From assembly GCA_030066785.1 (NCBI GenBank), contig JASJAZ010000075.1, positions 1 to 33,464 of the forward strand: a stretch of 33,464 bases of DNA, in the 5' to 3' direction. The first letter of the stretch is position 1. The number at the start of each line of letters is the position of its first letter. Below, piece by piece: positions 19,008-25,902 of this stretch. Position numbers and translations under genes: made by a program. This DNA is from Desulfobacterales bacterium. GTDB lineage: Bacteria; Desulfobacterota; Desulfobacteria; Desulfobacterales; JASJAZ01. The notes beneath the pieces were generated by a model that was not told where the DNA came from, searched no databases, and saw nothing but the letters and a program-made list of their open reading frames with translations.

Positions 19008-19400
19008 ATGGTATCCAAGCAGCAGTTACAGATTGTTTACGGTATCACGATCGCTTTGCTCGTTATCGGTGTTATCGCCTACGCCGCCGCACCAGTCAGT
19101 GCTCCTGATCAACCAATTCGAATCATGTTTAAAAACGTGGGCGGTAATGTTTTGTTTGATCATAAAACCCACACCCATGATTCAGGCTATGGGATTTCCT
19201 GCCTCGATTGCCATCATACTTCTGAAGAAGGCGAAACCCAACCAGAGCTTTGTGGGGACTGCCATGAAAGCAGCAGCGACGATGAGGATATGCCGAACCG
19301 CACCGATGCATTCCATATCATGTGCAAAAACTGCCACGCCGATCTGGAGGTGGTAACAGCACCGGTTGATTGTTCCGGATGTCATTTCACAGCAAACTGA
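19008..19400 (+). CDS. Membrane-anchored tetraheme c-type cytochrome (c3-like)
   Basis: The 130-aa protein has a hydrophobic segment at residues 10-29 (signal peptide or anchor; an AYAAAP stretch could be a cleavage site) and an exported domain with exactly four CxxCH heme sites: C65-H69, C82-H86, C106-H110 and C122-H126. Extra His residues at 52, 55, 57, 70 and 103 could be distal ligands, giving bis-His low-potential hemes as in class III cytochromes. Classical c3 often has CxxxxCH at some sites; here all are CxxCH. The ATG at 19008 follows GGGG at 18994-18997; a TTG at 19002 is less likely. It heads the rnf operon, 50 nt before rnfC, so it is a probable periplasmic partner of RnfG. Confidence 0.9.
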   Translation: MVSKQQLQIVYGITIALLVIGVIAYAAAPVSAPDQPIRIMFKNVGGNVLFDHKTHTHDSGYGISCLDCHHTSEEGETQPELCGDCHESSSDDEDMPNRTDAFHIMCKNCHADLEVVTAPVDCSGCHFTAN

Positions 19401-19450
19401 TAGCTGAACCGTATTACTTCATATTACATAATATATACAAAGGTTGGCCT

Positions 19451-20767
19451 ATGCTACAGCGCTCATTTTTTAATTTATCGGTCCCCAAATTTTATTATCC
19501 ATCCATATTGCCCGATCGACCAGCTGTTCAAACCATCCCAGCGCCTGAAAAAACCACACTTTTTCTTGAAAATCGATTTGATCCTACCGGCAAGCAGAAA
19601 CCGACAACCTTAAGTGTTGGCGATGAAGTCAAAACGGGCCAAAAGCTTACCGCACCGGACGACCCGGCGTGTTACATTACCGCCACTGTCAGCGGTAAAA
19701 TCGTGGCCATTGAACCATTTGATGGTGATTATGGGCGCCAGTTTACTGCTATCGCTGTTGAAACTGCCCCGAAAGATACGCATGACGAAGAATTTGCCAA
19801 TCTTATTGAAAAGCCAACTTTGGATCTGGCTGAACAATTTTTAGCAGCGGTTCCCGGTGCGCCACAGTTGGCGCTGTTGGCCAATCCTGAAAAGCCGATT
19901 AAAACCATCATCATTAATGGCGTTGATAAAGATTTTCTTTTATGTACCAATCAGTATGTGATTGATACGGAAAGACAAGCGCTTAAAAATGGTATCCGTA
20001 TTCTCAAAGAAATTTCCGGGATTGAATCCATCGTGTTGGTTGTGAACGAAACCCATGTGCGCGGATGTGCCGGTCTGGGAGCCGATGTTAAAATGGTGGC
20101 AGATGAATATCCTGCTGGCTTGCCATTAATGATACTGCATAAAACATTGGGCCAAACTTTGCCGCCTGGGAAACAATTTGAGGACATCGGTGTCTGTTTC
20201 TTTAGTGCGGAAGCGATTGCTTCAATTGGTAAAGCTTTTGAAACCGGCCGCATACCAAATCGCAAACTGGTAACGGTTATTGACCCGCAAGGTGAACGCC
20301 GCTTGGTGATCGCGCGGATAGGTACTCCGATTCGACTAATCACAAAAGCCTGTGGTATTACTACCGGTAACGGTGATCGAATTATTCTGGGCGGCCCCAT
20401 GAACGGCACCACCATTTATACGTTAGAGCATCCGGTCATGCCGGATACTGATGGTGTTATGATTCAAAATTCGAATGAACTGGCACTTTCCTCCGATTAC
20501 CCTTGTGTCAACTGCGGTGATTGCGTCCGGATCTGCCCAGCCTTGATTCAAATCAACCTATTGGTCCGATTTTTAGAAGCAGGCCAATTTGAGCAGGCGG
20601 CAGACGAATATGATTTGTATTCTTGTGTCGAATGCGGCCTTTGCAGCTATGTGTGCCCAGCACGCATACCGATATTTCAACACATCCGATTAGGGAAATA
20701 CGAACTAGCCCGGTCGCTACCGGGCGAGCCCCAATCTGTGGAGGAAGCGAATGCTGAATCAGAATAA
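19451..20767 (+). CDS. rnfC: Rnf complex subunit RnfC, lacking FMN/NADH motifs
   Basis: The 438-aa cytoplasmic-face subunit has an N-terminal RnfC barrel-like region, a central NuoF-like region and two [4Fe-4S] motifs, C352-C355-C358-C362 and C392-C395-C398-C402. Canonical RnfC binds FMN and NADH through a GxGGAGFPTxxK loop and an acidic NGAECEPY stretch. Here the loop region (about residues 130-148) reads AVPGAPQLALLANPEKP and the acidic stretch reads NGVDKDFLL (156-164). A later YPQGGE element reads YPAGLP. The other family landmarks (IGTPIR, GGPMNG) are kept. The ATG at 19451 follows AAAGG 7 nt upstream. The end overlaps rnfD by 17 nt. This subunit probably does not bind FMN or NADH. Confidence 0.9.
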   Translation: MLQRSFFNLSVPKFYYPSILPDRPAVQTIPAPEKTTLFLENRFDPTGKQKPTTLSVGDEVKTGQKLTAPDDPACYITATVSGKIVAIEPFDGDYGRQFTAIAVETAPKDTHDEEFANLIEKPTLDLAEQFLAAVPGAPQLALLANPEKPIKTIIINGVDKDFLLCTNQYVIDTERQALKNGIRILKEISGIESIVLVVNETHVRGCAGLGADVKMVADEYPAGLPLMILHKTLGQTLPPGKQFEDIGVCFFSAEAIASIGKAFETGRIPNRKLVTVIDPQGERRLVIARIGTPIRLITKACGITTGNGDRIILGGPMNGTTIYTLEHPVMPDTDGVMIQNSNELALSSDYPCVNCGDCVRICPALIQINLLVRFLEAGQFEQAADEYDLYSCVECGLCSYVCPARIPIFQHIRLGKYELARSLPGEPQSVEEANAESE

Positions 20768-21710
20768 ATTTGTCGTATCGCACGCGCCATTTTGGCATAA
20801 CGGCAGCAGCGTCACCGAGCGAACATATCATACCATCTTAGCCGCTTTGCCTGCGGTTTTTTTCGGTATTATCCAATACGGCTGGCCGGCAATCAGTGTT
20901 GTATCGCTTTCTGTTTCAACAGCGATTCTCTGGGAACTGTTGCTAAACCGTTTCACGAAAAGGCCAGCTACCATCGGAGATGGCAATGCTGCTTTACTAG
21001 GGCTCATTTTTGGTATGATGATACCCGCAGCAGCTCCTTGGTGGGCGGTATTGACCGGCACCTTTATCACGGTTGTTATCGGTAAACAAATTTTTGGTGG
21101 TATCGGCGGTAATGTTTTTCACCCAGTCCTGGTTGCCTTGGCTATCTTAAAGGTCTCCTGGGGCGATTTTTTCGATCACGATATTGCCTTGGTTAACTTC
21201 GATTTGAATTTTGCCGGTATCCATCCGCTGAGCGCTCTGAAATATTATGGGGTCGCCGCAATTGATCGCTTCACGATTACCGGTCTACTGCTCGGCCAAC
21301 AAGCCGGCGGCATTGGAGCCACCTTTGGTTTAGGATTGTTGCTTGGCGGCATCTACTTGATGCTCAGAGGTTTTATTCGTTGGGAAATTGCTTTGACTTT
21401 TCTAGCCGGTGTATTTGTAACCGCTTCCATTTTCAACTTGGCGGATGCCTCACGCTTTGCCGGCCCGGTTTTCCATATCGTTACCGGCTATACCCTCATT
21501 GGCGCTTTTTTTCTGGCAACGGAAGATTCCTCGTCACCGGTCAACTTTCTGCCGATGCTCATTTACGGTTTCGGCGGCGGTATCATGACGGTTCTGATTC
21601 GAAATATTGGTGTCTACCCGGATGGTGTCATTTTTGCCATACTGGTTATGAATTTGGTTCATCCGCTTTTGGATAAAATTCGGCCCAAGGCGTTAGGAAA
21701 GGAAGTCTAA
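20751..21710 (+). CDS. rnfD: Rnf complex membrane subunit RnfD, His at covalent-FMN position
   Basis: The 319-aa polytopic membrane protein is homologous to NqrB. Landmarks include the N-terminal SHAPFW segment, GDGNAALLGLIFGMMIPAAAPWW, GGIGGNVFHPVLVALA and the C-terminal FFLATEDSSSPV and GVYPDGVIFAILVMNL. In RnfD/NqrB, FMN is linked to a Thr in a GATPL-like motif. The aligned segment here reads A-G-I-H158-P-L-S-A-L-K, so the acceptor Thr is His. That predicts no covalent FMN on this subunit. The start has GAGGAAG just upstream inside rnfC. Confidence 0.92.
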   Translation: MLNQNKFVVSHAPFWHNGSSVTERTYHTILAALPAVFFGIIQYGWPAISVVSLSVSTAILWELLLNRFTKRPATIGDGNAALLGLIFGMMIPAAAPWWAVLTGTFITVVIGKQIFGGIGGNVFHPVLVALAILKVSWGDFFDHDIALVNFDLNFAGIHPLSALKYYGVAAIDRFTITGLLLGQQAGGIGATFGLGLLLGGIYLMLRGFIRWEIALTFLAGVFVTASIFNLADASRFAGPVFHIVTGYTLIGAFFLATEDSSSPVNFLPMLIYGFGGGIMTVLIRNIGVYPDGVIFAILVMNLVHPLLDKIRPKALGKEV

Positions 21711-21711
21711 A

Positions 21712-22299
21712 ATGGGTGAAATGATAAAGATGTTCGTTGTGCTTACCATCCTGAGCTCACTTTCAGGTGGCGTGCTGGCCTATGTAAAGGAAAACACCCA
21801 GGGGCGCATTGAAGATGCGGTCCTGCAGTTGGTCAAAGGGCCGGCCATTAAAGCTATTTTCCAAGACGCCGCCAATGACCCGGTGGCTGACCGGTTCAAC
21901 CTTGAAGACGGTGATCGGAAATTGGATATCTTTGTAGCCAAAATCGACGGCAAGCAGATGATTGCATTTGAAACTTTTGGCAAAGGCTACGGCGGAGATA
22001 TTGGCCTGGTAGTCGGCGTAAACGTTGCTGAAGATAATATTTTTGGTGTCGGCGTAACCACTCATAGTGAGACCGCCGGTTTAGGGTCCAAAGCCAAAGA
22101 TGACCCTAGTTTTGCAGCCCAGTTTGCCGGTGCTGACATTAAAGCGCCTGTCAAAGTAACCGCCGACGGAGGCAGCATAAATGCCTTGAGCGGGGCCACC
22201 ATCACCTCGCGGGCCGTCACATCCGCGGCCACAGAAGCCGGCGAAGTTTATGAGCGCCTGCGGCCCCAAATTATTGAAGAACTAAAATCTTTTAATTAG
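21712..22299 (+). CDS. rnfG: Rnf complex FMN-binding subunit RnfG
   Basis: The 195-aa protein has one N-terminal membrane span (about residues 6-24) and a periplasmic FMN-binding domain. The covalent-flavin motif S160-G-A-T163 is intact and followed by ITSRAV. THSETAGLG (about 117-125) is the other conserved family block. In Rnf, this FMN receives electrons from the RnfA/RnfE iron-sulfur centre and passes them on. It is the subunit best placed to exchange electrons with the periplasmic cytochrome encoded at the start of the operon. The ATG follows the rnfD stop by 1 nt. Confidence 0.95.
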   Translation: MGEMIKMFVVLTILSSLSGGVLAYVKENTQGRIEDAVLQLVKGPAIKAIFQDAANDPVADRFNLEDGDRKLDIFVAKIDGKQMIAFETFGKGYGGDIGLVVGVNVAEDNIFGVGVTTHSETAGLGSKAKDDPSFAAQFAGADIKAPVKVTADGGSINALSGATITSRAVTSAATEAGEVYERLRPQIIEELKSFN

Positions 22300-22312
22300 C
22301 AGGGAGAATCCC

Positions 22313-22930
22313 ATGGCGAAATCGATCACACATGAATTTGTAAAAGGTCTATGGGAAGAGGTCCCCCCGTTTCGTCTGGTATTGGGACTTTGCCCTGTTC
22401 TGGGCGTTACCACCAAGATGCAGTTCGGTATCGGGATGGGACTGGCCACGACATTCGTTCTGGTCTGTGCCAATATTCTGGTTTCGGTGCTGCGTAAGGT
22501 CATTCCGGCCAAAGTTCGCATTGCTTGTTTCATCGTTATCATCGCGACTTTCGTAACGCTTGTGGAATTACTCATGCAAGCTTTCGCCTATCCGCTTTTT
22601 CTCCAGTTGGGGATTTTTATTCCCTTAATTGTGGTAAACTGTGTGGTTCTGGGTCGTGCCGAAGCCTTTGCTTCCAAAAACGGGCTGTTGCCATCCATTG
22701 CAGACGGTTTGGGCATCGGAATCGGCTTTACTATTTCCTTAGCCGCCCTTGGAGCTCTGCGAGAAATTTTAGGCGCCGGCACCCTGACCCTCTGGGAAGG
22801 TATTGAACTCGTCAATCTGGTCAACATCTTTCCTGGATTTCAACCGTTTCAATTCATGATTCAGGCCCCCGGTGCGTTCGTCTGTCTCGGGCTCATGCTC
22901 TGCTTTATGAATCTAGCCGGTAGTAAGTAA
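22313..22930 (+). CDS. rnfE: Rnf complex membrane subunit RnfE
   Basis: The 205-aa protein has about six membrane spans and is homologous to NqrD. The two half-channel Cys motifs are present: LGLCPVLGV (Cys27) and VVNCVVLGRAEAFA (Cys110). With the matching Cys pair of RnfA, these are known in the family to hold a [2Fe-2S] cluster inside the membrane. AGGGAG lies a few bases before the ATG. It is cotranscribed with rnfG (13-nt gap) and rnfA (11-nt gap). Confidence 0.96.
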   Translation: MAKSITHEFVKGLWEEVPPFRLVLGLCPVLGVTTKMQFGIGMGLATTFVLVCANILVSVLRKVIPAKVRIACFIVIIATFVTLVELLMQAFAYPLFLQLGIFIPLIVVNCVVLGRAEAFASKNGLLPSIADGLGIGIGFTISLAALGALREILGAGTLTLWEGIELVNLVNIFPGFQPFQFMIQAPGAFVCLGLMLCFMNLAGSK

Positions 22931-22941
22931 GGAGAAATTCA

Positions 22942-23517
22942 ATGGATGAATATATAGTCCTCATCGTCAGCTGCATTTTTGTTAACAACATCCTGCTGGC
23001 TCAATTTTTGGGAAATTGTCCGTTTTTTGGCACCTCCAAAAAAATGGAGACCGCGGTGGGGATGTCAATGGCAGTTATATTTGTACTGGTTCTGGCGGGT
23101 GTGATTACCTGGGTGGTTTACAATTTCATGCTGGTTCCGTTGAATTTAACCTACCTGCGAACCATCGCCTTCATTTTAGTGATCGCCTCTTTGGTACAAT
23201 TCGTCGAAATGTTTTTGAAAAAAAGTATCCCGGCATTATATGCCGGACTGGGAATCTTTCTCCCGCTCATCACGACCAATTGTGCCGTTTTTGGTGCGTG
23301 CGTCATCAACATCGACAAAGAATATTCATTTATGAAGGCACTGGTGGCATCCTTTAGTTTTGCAGTGGGGTTCGGTCTTGCTCTGATTTTATTTGCCGGC
23401 TTACGTGAACGCATTTTATTGGCCCGCGTACCAGGACCGCTACAGGATACGTCCATTGCTTTGGTGGCCGCCGGCATCATTTCGCTGACCTTTTTTGCTT
23501 TTCGAGGTATGGTGTAA
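22942..23517 (+). CDS. rnfA: Rnf complex membrane subunit RnfA
   Basis: The 191-aa protein is homologous to NqrE and pairs with RnfE in inverted topology. FLGNCPFFG (Cys26) and PLITTNCAVFGAC (Cys114) are the conserved cluster-binding loops, so the intramembrane [2Fe-2S] site appears intact. AAGGAG precedes the ATG. Unlike the other junctions of this operon, the next gene starts only after a 218-nt gap. Confidence 0.96.
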   Translation: MDEYIVLIVSCIFVNNILLAQFLGNCPFFGTSKKMETAVGMSMAVIFVLVLAGVITWVVYNFMLVPLNLTYLRTIAFILVIASLVQFVEMFLKKSIPALYAGLGIFLPLITTNCAVFGACVINIDKEYSFMKALVASFSFAVGFGLALILFAGLRERILLARVPGPLQDTSIALVAAGIISLTFFAFRGMV

Positions 23518-23547
23518 CACTATTGCCATCTTCTGGAAAATAAAAAG

Positions 23548-23563
23548 ATTATCTGTAGATAAT
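23548..23563. promoter_or_regulatory. Perfect 16-bp inverted repeat in the rnfA-rnfB gap
   Basis: ATTATCTGTAGATAAT is a perfect 7-bp inverted repeat with a 2-bp centre, 31 nt after the rnfA stop. It looks like an operator for a dimeric regulator; it is too AT-rich to be a good terminator. The rest of the 218-nt gap (23518-23735) holds no gene above 31 codons and no convincing promoter. Confidence 0.4.
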
Positions 23564-23735
23564 ACGAATTTCTTTCTGTGTATGACAGTTGCAACCGTAG
23601 TTTGATGGCAGATGAAACTTTATTTCTTTGTTGCCTTTTTGCGCTCCCCCAACCTTCTTACCGAAATCCATCCGTTTATTCAATTCAGCGGAACATTGCA
23701 TTAAATCATGAATCTATTCGATAGAGGAGTTTACC

Positions 23736-25820
23736 GTGTTTGAAGCAATTTTGGCCATGTTGGGCTTGGGCGCCGCCTGCGGCTCCATTTTAGGTATCGC
23801 TTCACGAGTTTTTTATGTGTATGAAGATCCACGCATCGCTGAGGTCGAATCGTTGCTATCCGGCGCCAATTGTGGCGGTTGTGGTTACACCGGCTGTTCA
23901 GCGGCGGCTGCAGCGGCGGTCAGCGGTTCTGCACCACCCAGCGTTTGTGTGGTGGCTGGTTTTGAAACTGCAATGGAAGTTGGCCAATTATTGGGAGTTG
24001 ATGTTGGATCCGCTGAACCGCGCCTCTCGTTTAATGAATGTGACGGCGGGCATCGCGCCGCTGATAAATATTACTATATCGGCGTTAATAGTTGCAAAGC
24101 ATTGACTGCCATGTACGGCGGTAAGCGTGAGTGCAGCATCGGCTGTTTGGGACAGGGAGACTGTGTTAAGGCCTGTTCGTTTGATGCCATTCACATGGGC
24201 CCGGATGGTTATCCGGTCGTCGATGGAAACAAATGCGTGGGTTGTGGTGCCTGTGAAACGGCATGTCCCAAAGATATTTTGCACGTGCAGACCACATCGG
24301 ATCGATTGCTGCATTTCAATCGCGATATTGATGCGTTGTCACCCTGTGCACAAACATGTCCGGCCGAAATCGATATTGCTCGGTACATCACCCAAATTCG
24401 GGAAGGTGATTATGAGGGCGCCGTTCAAACTATCCGCGAGCGCAATCCGCTGCTATTGACTTGCGGTCGGGTATGTCCGCACCCATGTGAATCTTACTGC
24501 CGACGCGGCATTGAAGAGGACCCGGTTTCAATCAATCAATTAAAACGATTCGTGGCTGATTTGGAAATGAATTCCGGGCGCCGCTATCCGATTAAATGTG
24601 CGCCTAATACCGGCAAGCGGATAGCGGTAATCGGGGGCGGGCCCGCTGGGCTGAGCTGCGCCTTTTTCCTGCGCCGCTTGGGACATGATGTTACCATTTT
24701 TGAAATGATGCCCAAACTTGGTGGAATGGTCCGTTACGGCATCCCGGAATATCGATTACCTAAAGAGACGTTGCAGTGGGAGATCGATGGTATCCTCAAC
24801 TTAGGTATCGAATGCATTACCAACGTCAAATTAGGCGAAGATTTTGATATTCAATCTCTGGCAGACGCCCGATTTGACGCCATTTTTCTGGGCGTGGGTG
24901 CTTGGAAGGATTATAGCCTGCGCGTCGACGGCGAGGATCTCAAAGGGTGCTTCACTGGCATTGACTTTCTCTCCCGTTTCGCGACCCACCAACAGGGCGA
25001 TGGCGGCACGGATATTCCCATTGGTCGCCGTTGTGCCGTTATTGGCGGTGGCAATACAGCGATTGACTGTGTCCGCACTTTGATCCGTTTAGGAGCGGAA
25101 GAGGTCTCGATTATCTATCGCCGTACCCGCAATGAAATGCCTGCCAACGAGGTTGAAATCGTGGCCGCCGAGGAAGAGGGCGTCAAATTCGCCTTTCTAG
25201 CAGCACCTGTACAAGTAATCGGCGATGAGAATGGTCACGTTAAACAGTTAGAATACTTAAAAATGGAATTGGGTGAACCGGATGCCAGCGGCCGGCGACG
25301 ACCAGTGCCCATCGAAGGTTCCGAAACACTTGTGGATATTGATATGCTTGTGACCGCTATCGGCCAGGGACCGGATGTATCTTTCCGGGACAAGGAAAAA
25401 GATTTAGAAGCGTTGAATATCACACGCTGGAACACCATTGATGCCGACAACGAAGAGACCCTGCAAAGCAGCATCCCCTATATTTTTTCCGCCGGTGATG
25501 CGTTTACCGGCGCATCCCTGGTGATAGAGGCGATCGGAGGAGGGCGCAGAGCTGCTCGATCCATCCATCAATATTTAAGTGGTGATGAAATTAAACCAGT
25601 GGATCACTCGCTTTATAAACGCCATATACCCGAATCGTTATTTGAACAGGTTGATGGCCTCCAGAACTCTGAACGCGCCAAAATGCCTGAATTGCCTGTG
25701 GCTGAGCGTATCAAAACATTTGAAGAAGTCGACCTGGTCCTCTCTGAGGAAACCGCCCGTAAAGAATCCAAACGGTGCCTGAACTGCTGTCGGCTCTGCT
25801 ATAACCAGGACGCGGCCTAA
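23736..25820 (+). CDS. rnfB: RnfB fused to a GltD/NfnB-like NAD(P)H oxidoreductase
   Basis: At 694 aa this is more than twice the length of ordinary RnfB. Residues 1-26 are the membrane anchor. C46, C49, C54 and C71 form the first [4Fe-4S] site. C120, C133, C137, C143 and C147 with C167, C170, C173 and C177 make the two-cluster ferredoxin domain. Then comes a GltD-type module: an N-terminal iron-sulfur domain (C204, C208, C243, C247, C251, C255), the FAD loop VIGGGPAG (298-305), the NAD(P)H loop VIGGGNTA (435-442) followed by YRRTR (461-465) that suggests NADPH, and the closing AGDAFTGASLVIEAIGGGR. The tail has CxxCCxxC (681-688). The start is GTG with AGAGGAG 6 nt upstream. The module is intact, so an active flavin enzyme is expected. 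Confidence 0.93.
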   Translation: MFEAILAMLGLGAACGSILGIASRVFYVYEDPRIAEVESLLSGANCGGCGYTGCSAAAAAAVSGSAPPSVCVVAGFETAMEVGQLLGVDVGSAEPRLSFNECDGGHRAADKYYYIGVNSCKALTAMYGGKRECSIGCLGQGDCVKACSFDAIHMGPDGYPVVDGNKCVGCGACETACPKDILHVQTTSDRLLHFNRDIDALSPCAQTCPAEIDIARYITQIREGDYEGAVQTIRERNPLLLTCGRVCPHPCESYCRRGIEEDPVSINQLKRFVADLEMNSGRRYPIKCAPNTGKRIAVIGGGPAGLSCAFFLRRLGHDVTIFEMMPKLGGMVRYGIPEYRLPKETLQWEIDGILNLGIECITNVKLGEDFDIQSLADARFDAIFLGVGAWKDYSLRVDGEDLKGCFTGIDFLSRFATHQQGDGGTDIPIGRRCAVIGGGNTAIDCVRTLIRLGAEEVSIIYRRTRNEMPANEVEIVAAEEEGVKFAFLAAPVQVIGDENGHVKQLEYLKMELGEPDASGRRRPVPIEGSETLVDIDMLVTAIGQGPDVSFRDKEKDLEALNITRWNTIDADNEETLQSSIPYIFSAGDAFTGASLVIEAIGGGRRAARSIHQYLSGDEIKPVDHSLYKRHIPESLFEQVDGLQNSERAKMPELPVAERIKTFEEVDLVLSEETARKESKRCLNCCRLCYNQDAA

Positions 25821-25873
25821 AAAATAAATTGTCATACCTTTCACTTCAAGCTGAAGGGTGCACCTCCGCCGTA

Positions 25874-25897
25874 AGCGTGAAGCCATGTGGCGACGCT
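25874..25897. terminator. Possible hairpin between convergent rnfB and rluD
   Basis: AGCGT and ACGCT enclose an inner GCC/GGC pair with an ATGT loop. The hairpin sits in the 82-nt gap between the rnfB and rluD stops, where termination from both sides is expected. There is no proper T-run on either strand, so it is a weak candidate. Confidence 0.3.
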
Positions 25898-25902
25898 CAA
25901 GT

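Noticed and set aside
19951-20415. 154-codon open frame antisense to rnfC
   Set aside because: The RnfC frame is supported by Fe-S motifs and operon context; the antisense peptide has no features.
23600-23705. Short 31-codon open frame in the rnfA-rnfB gap
   Set aside because: It is too short, with no ribosome-binding site and no recognisable motif; the palindrome is the only clear element there.
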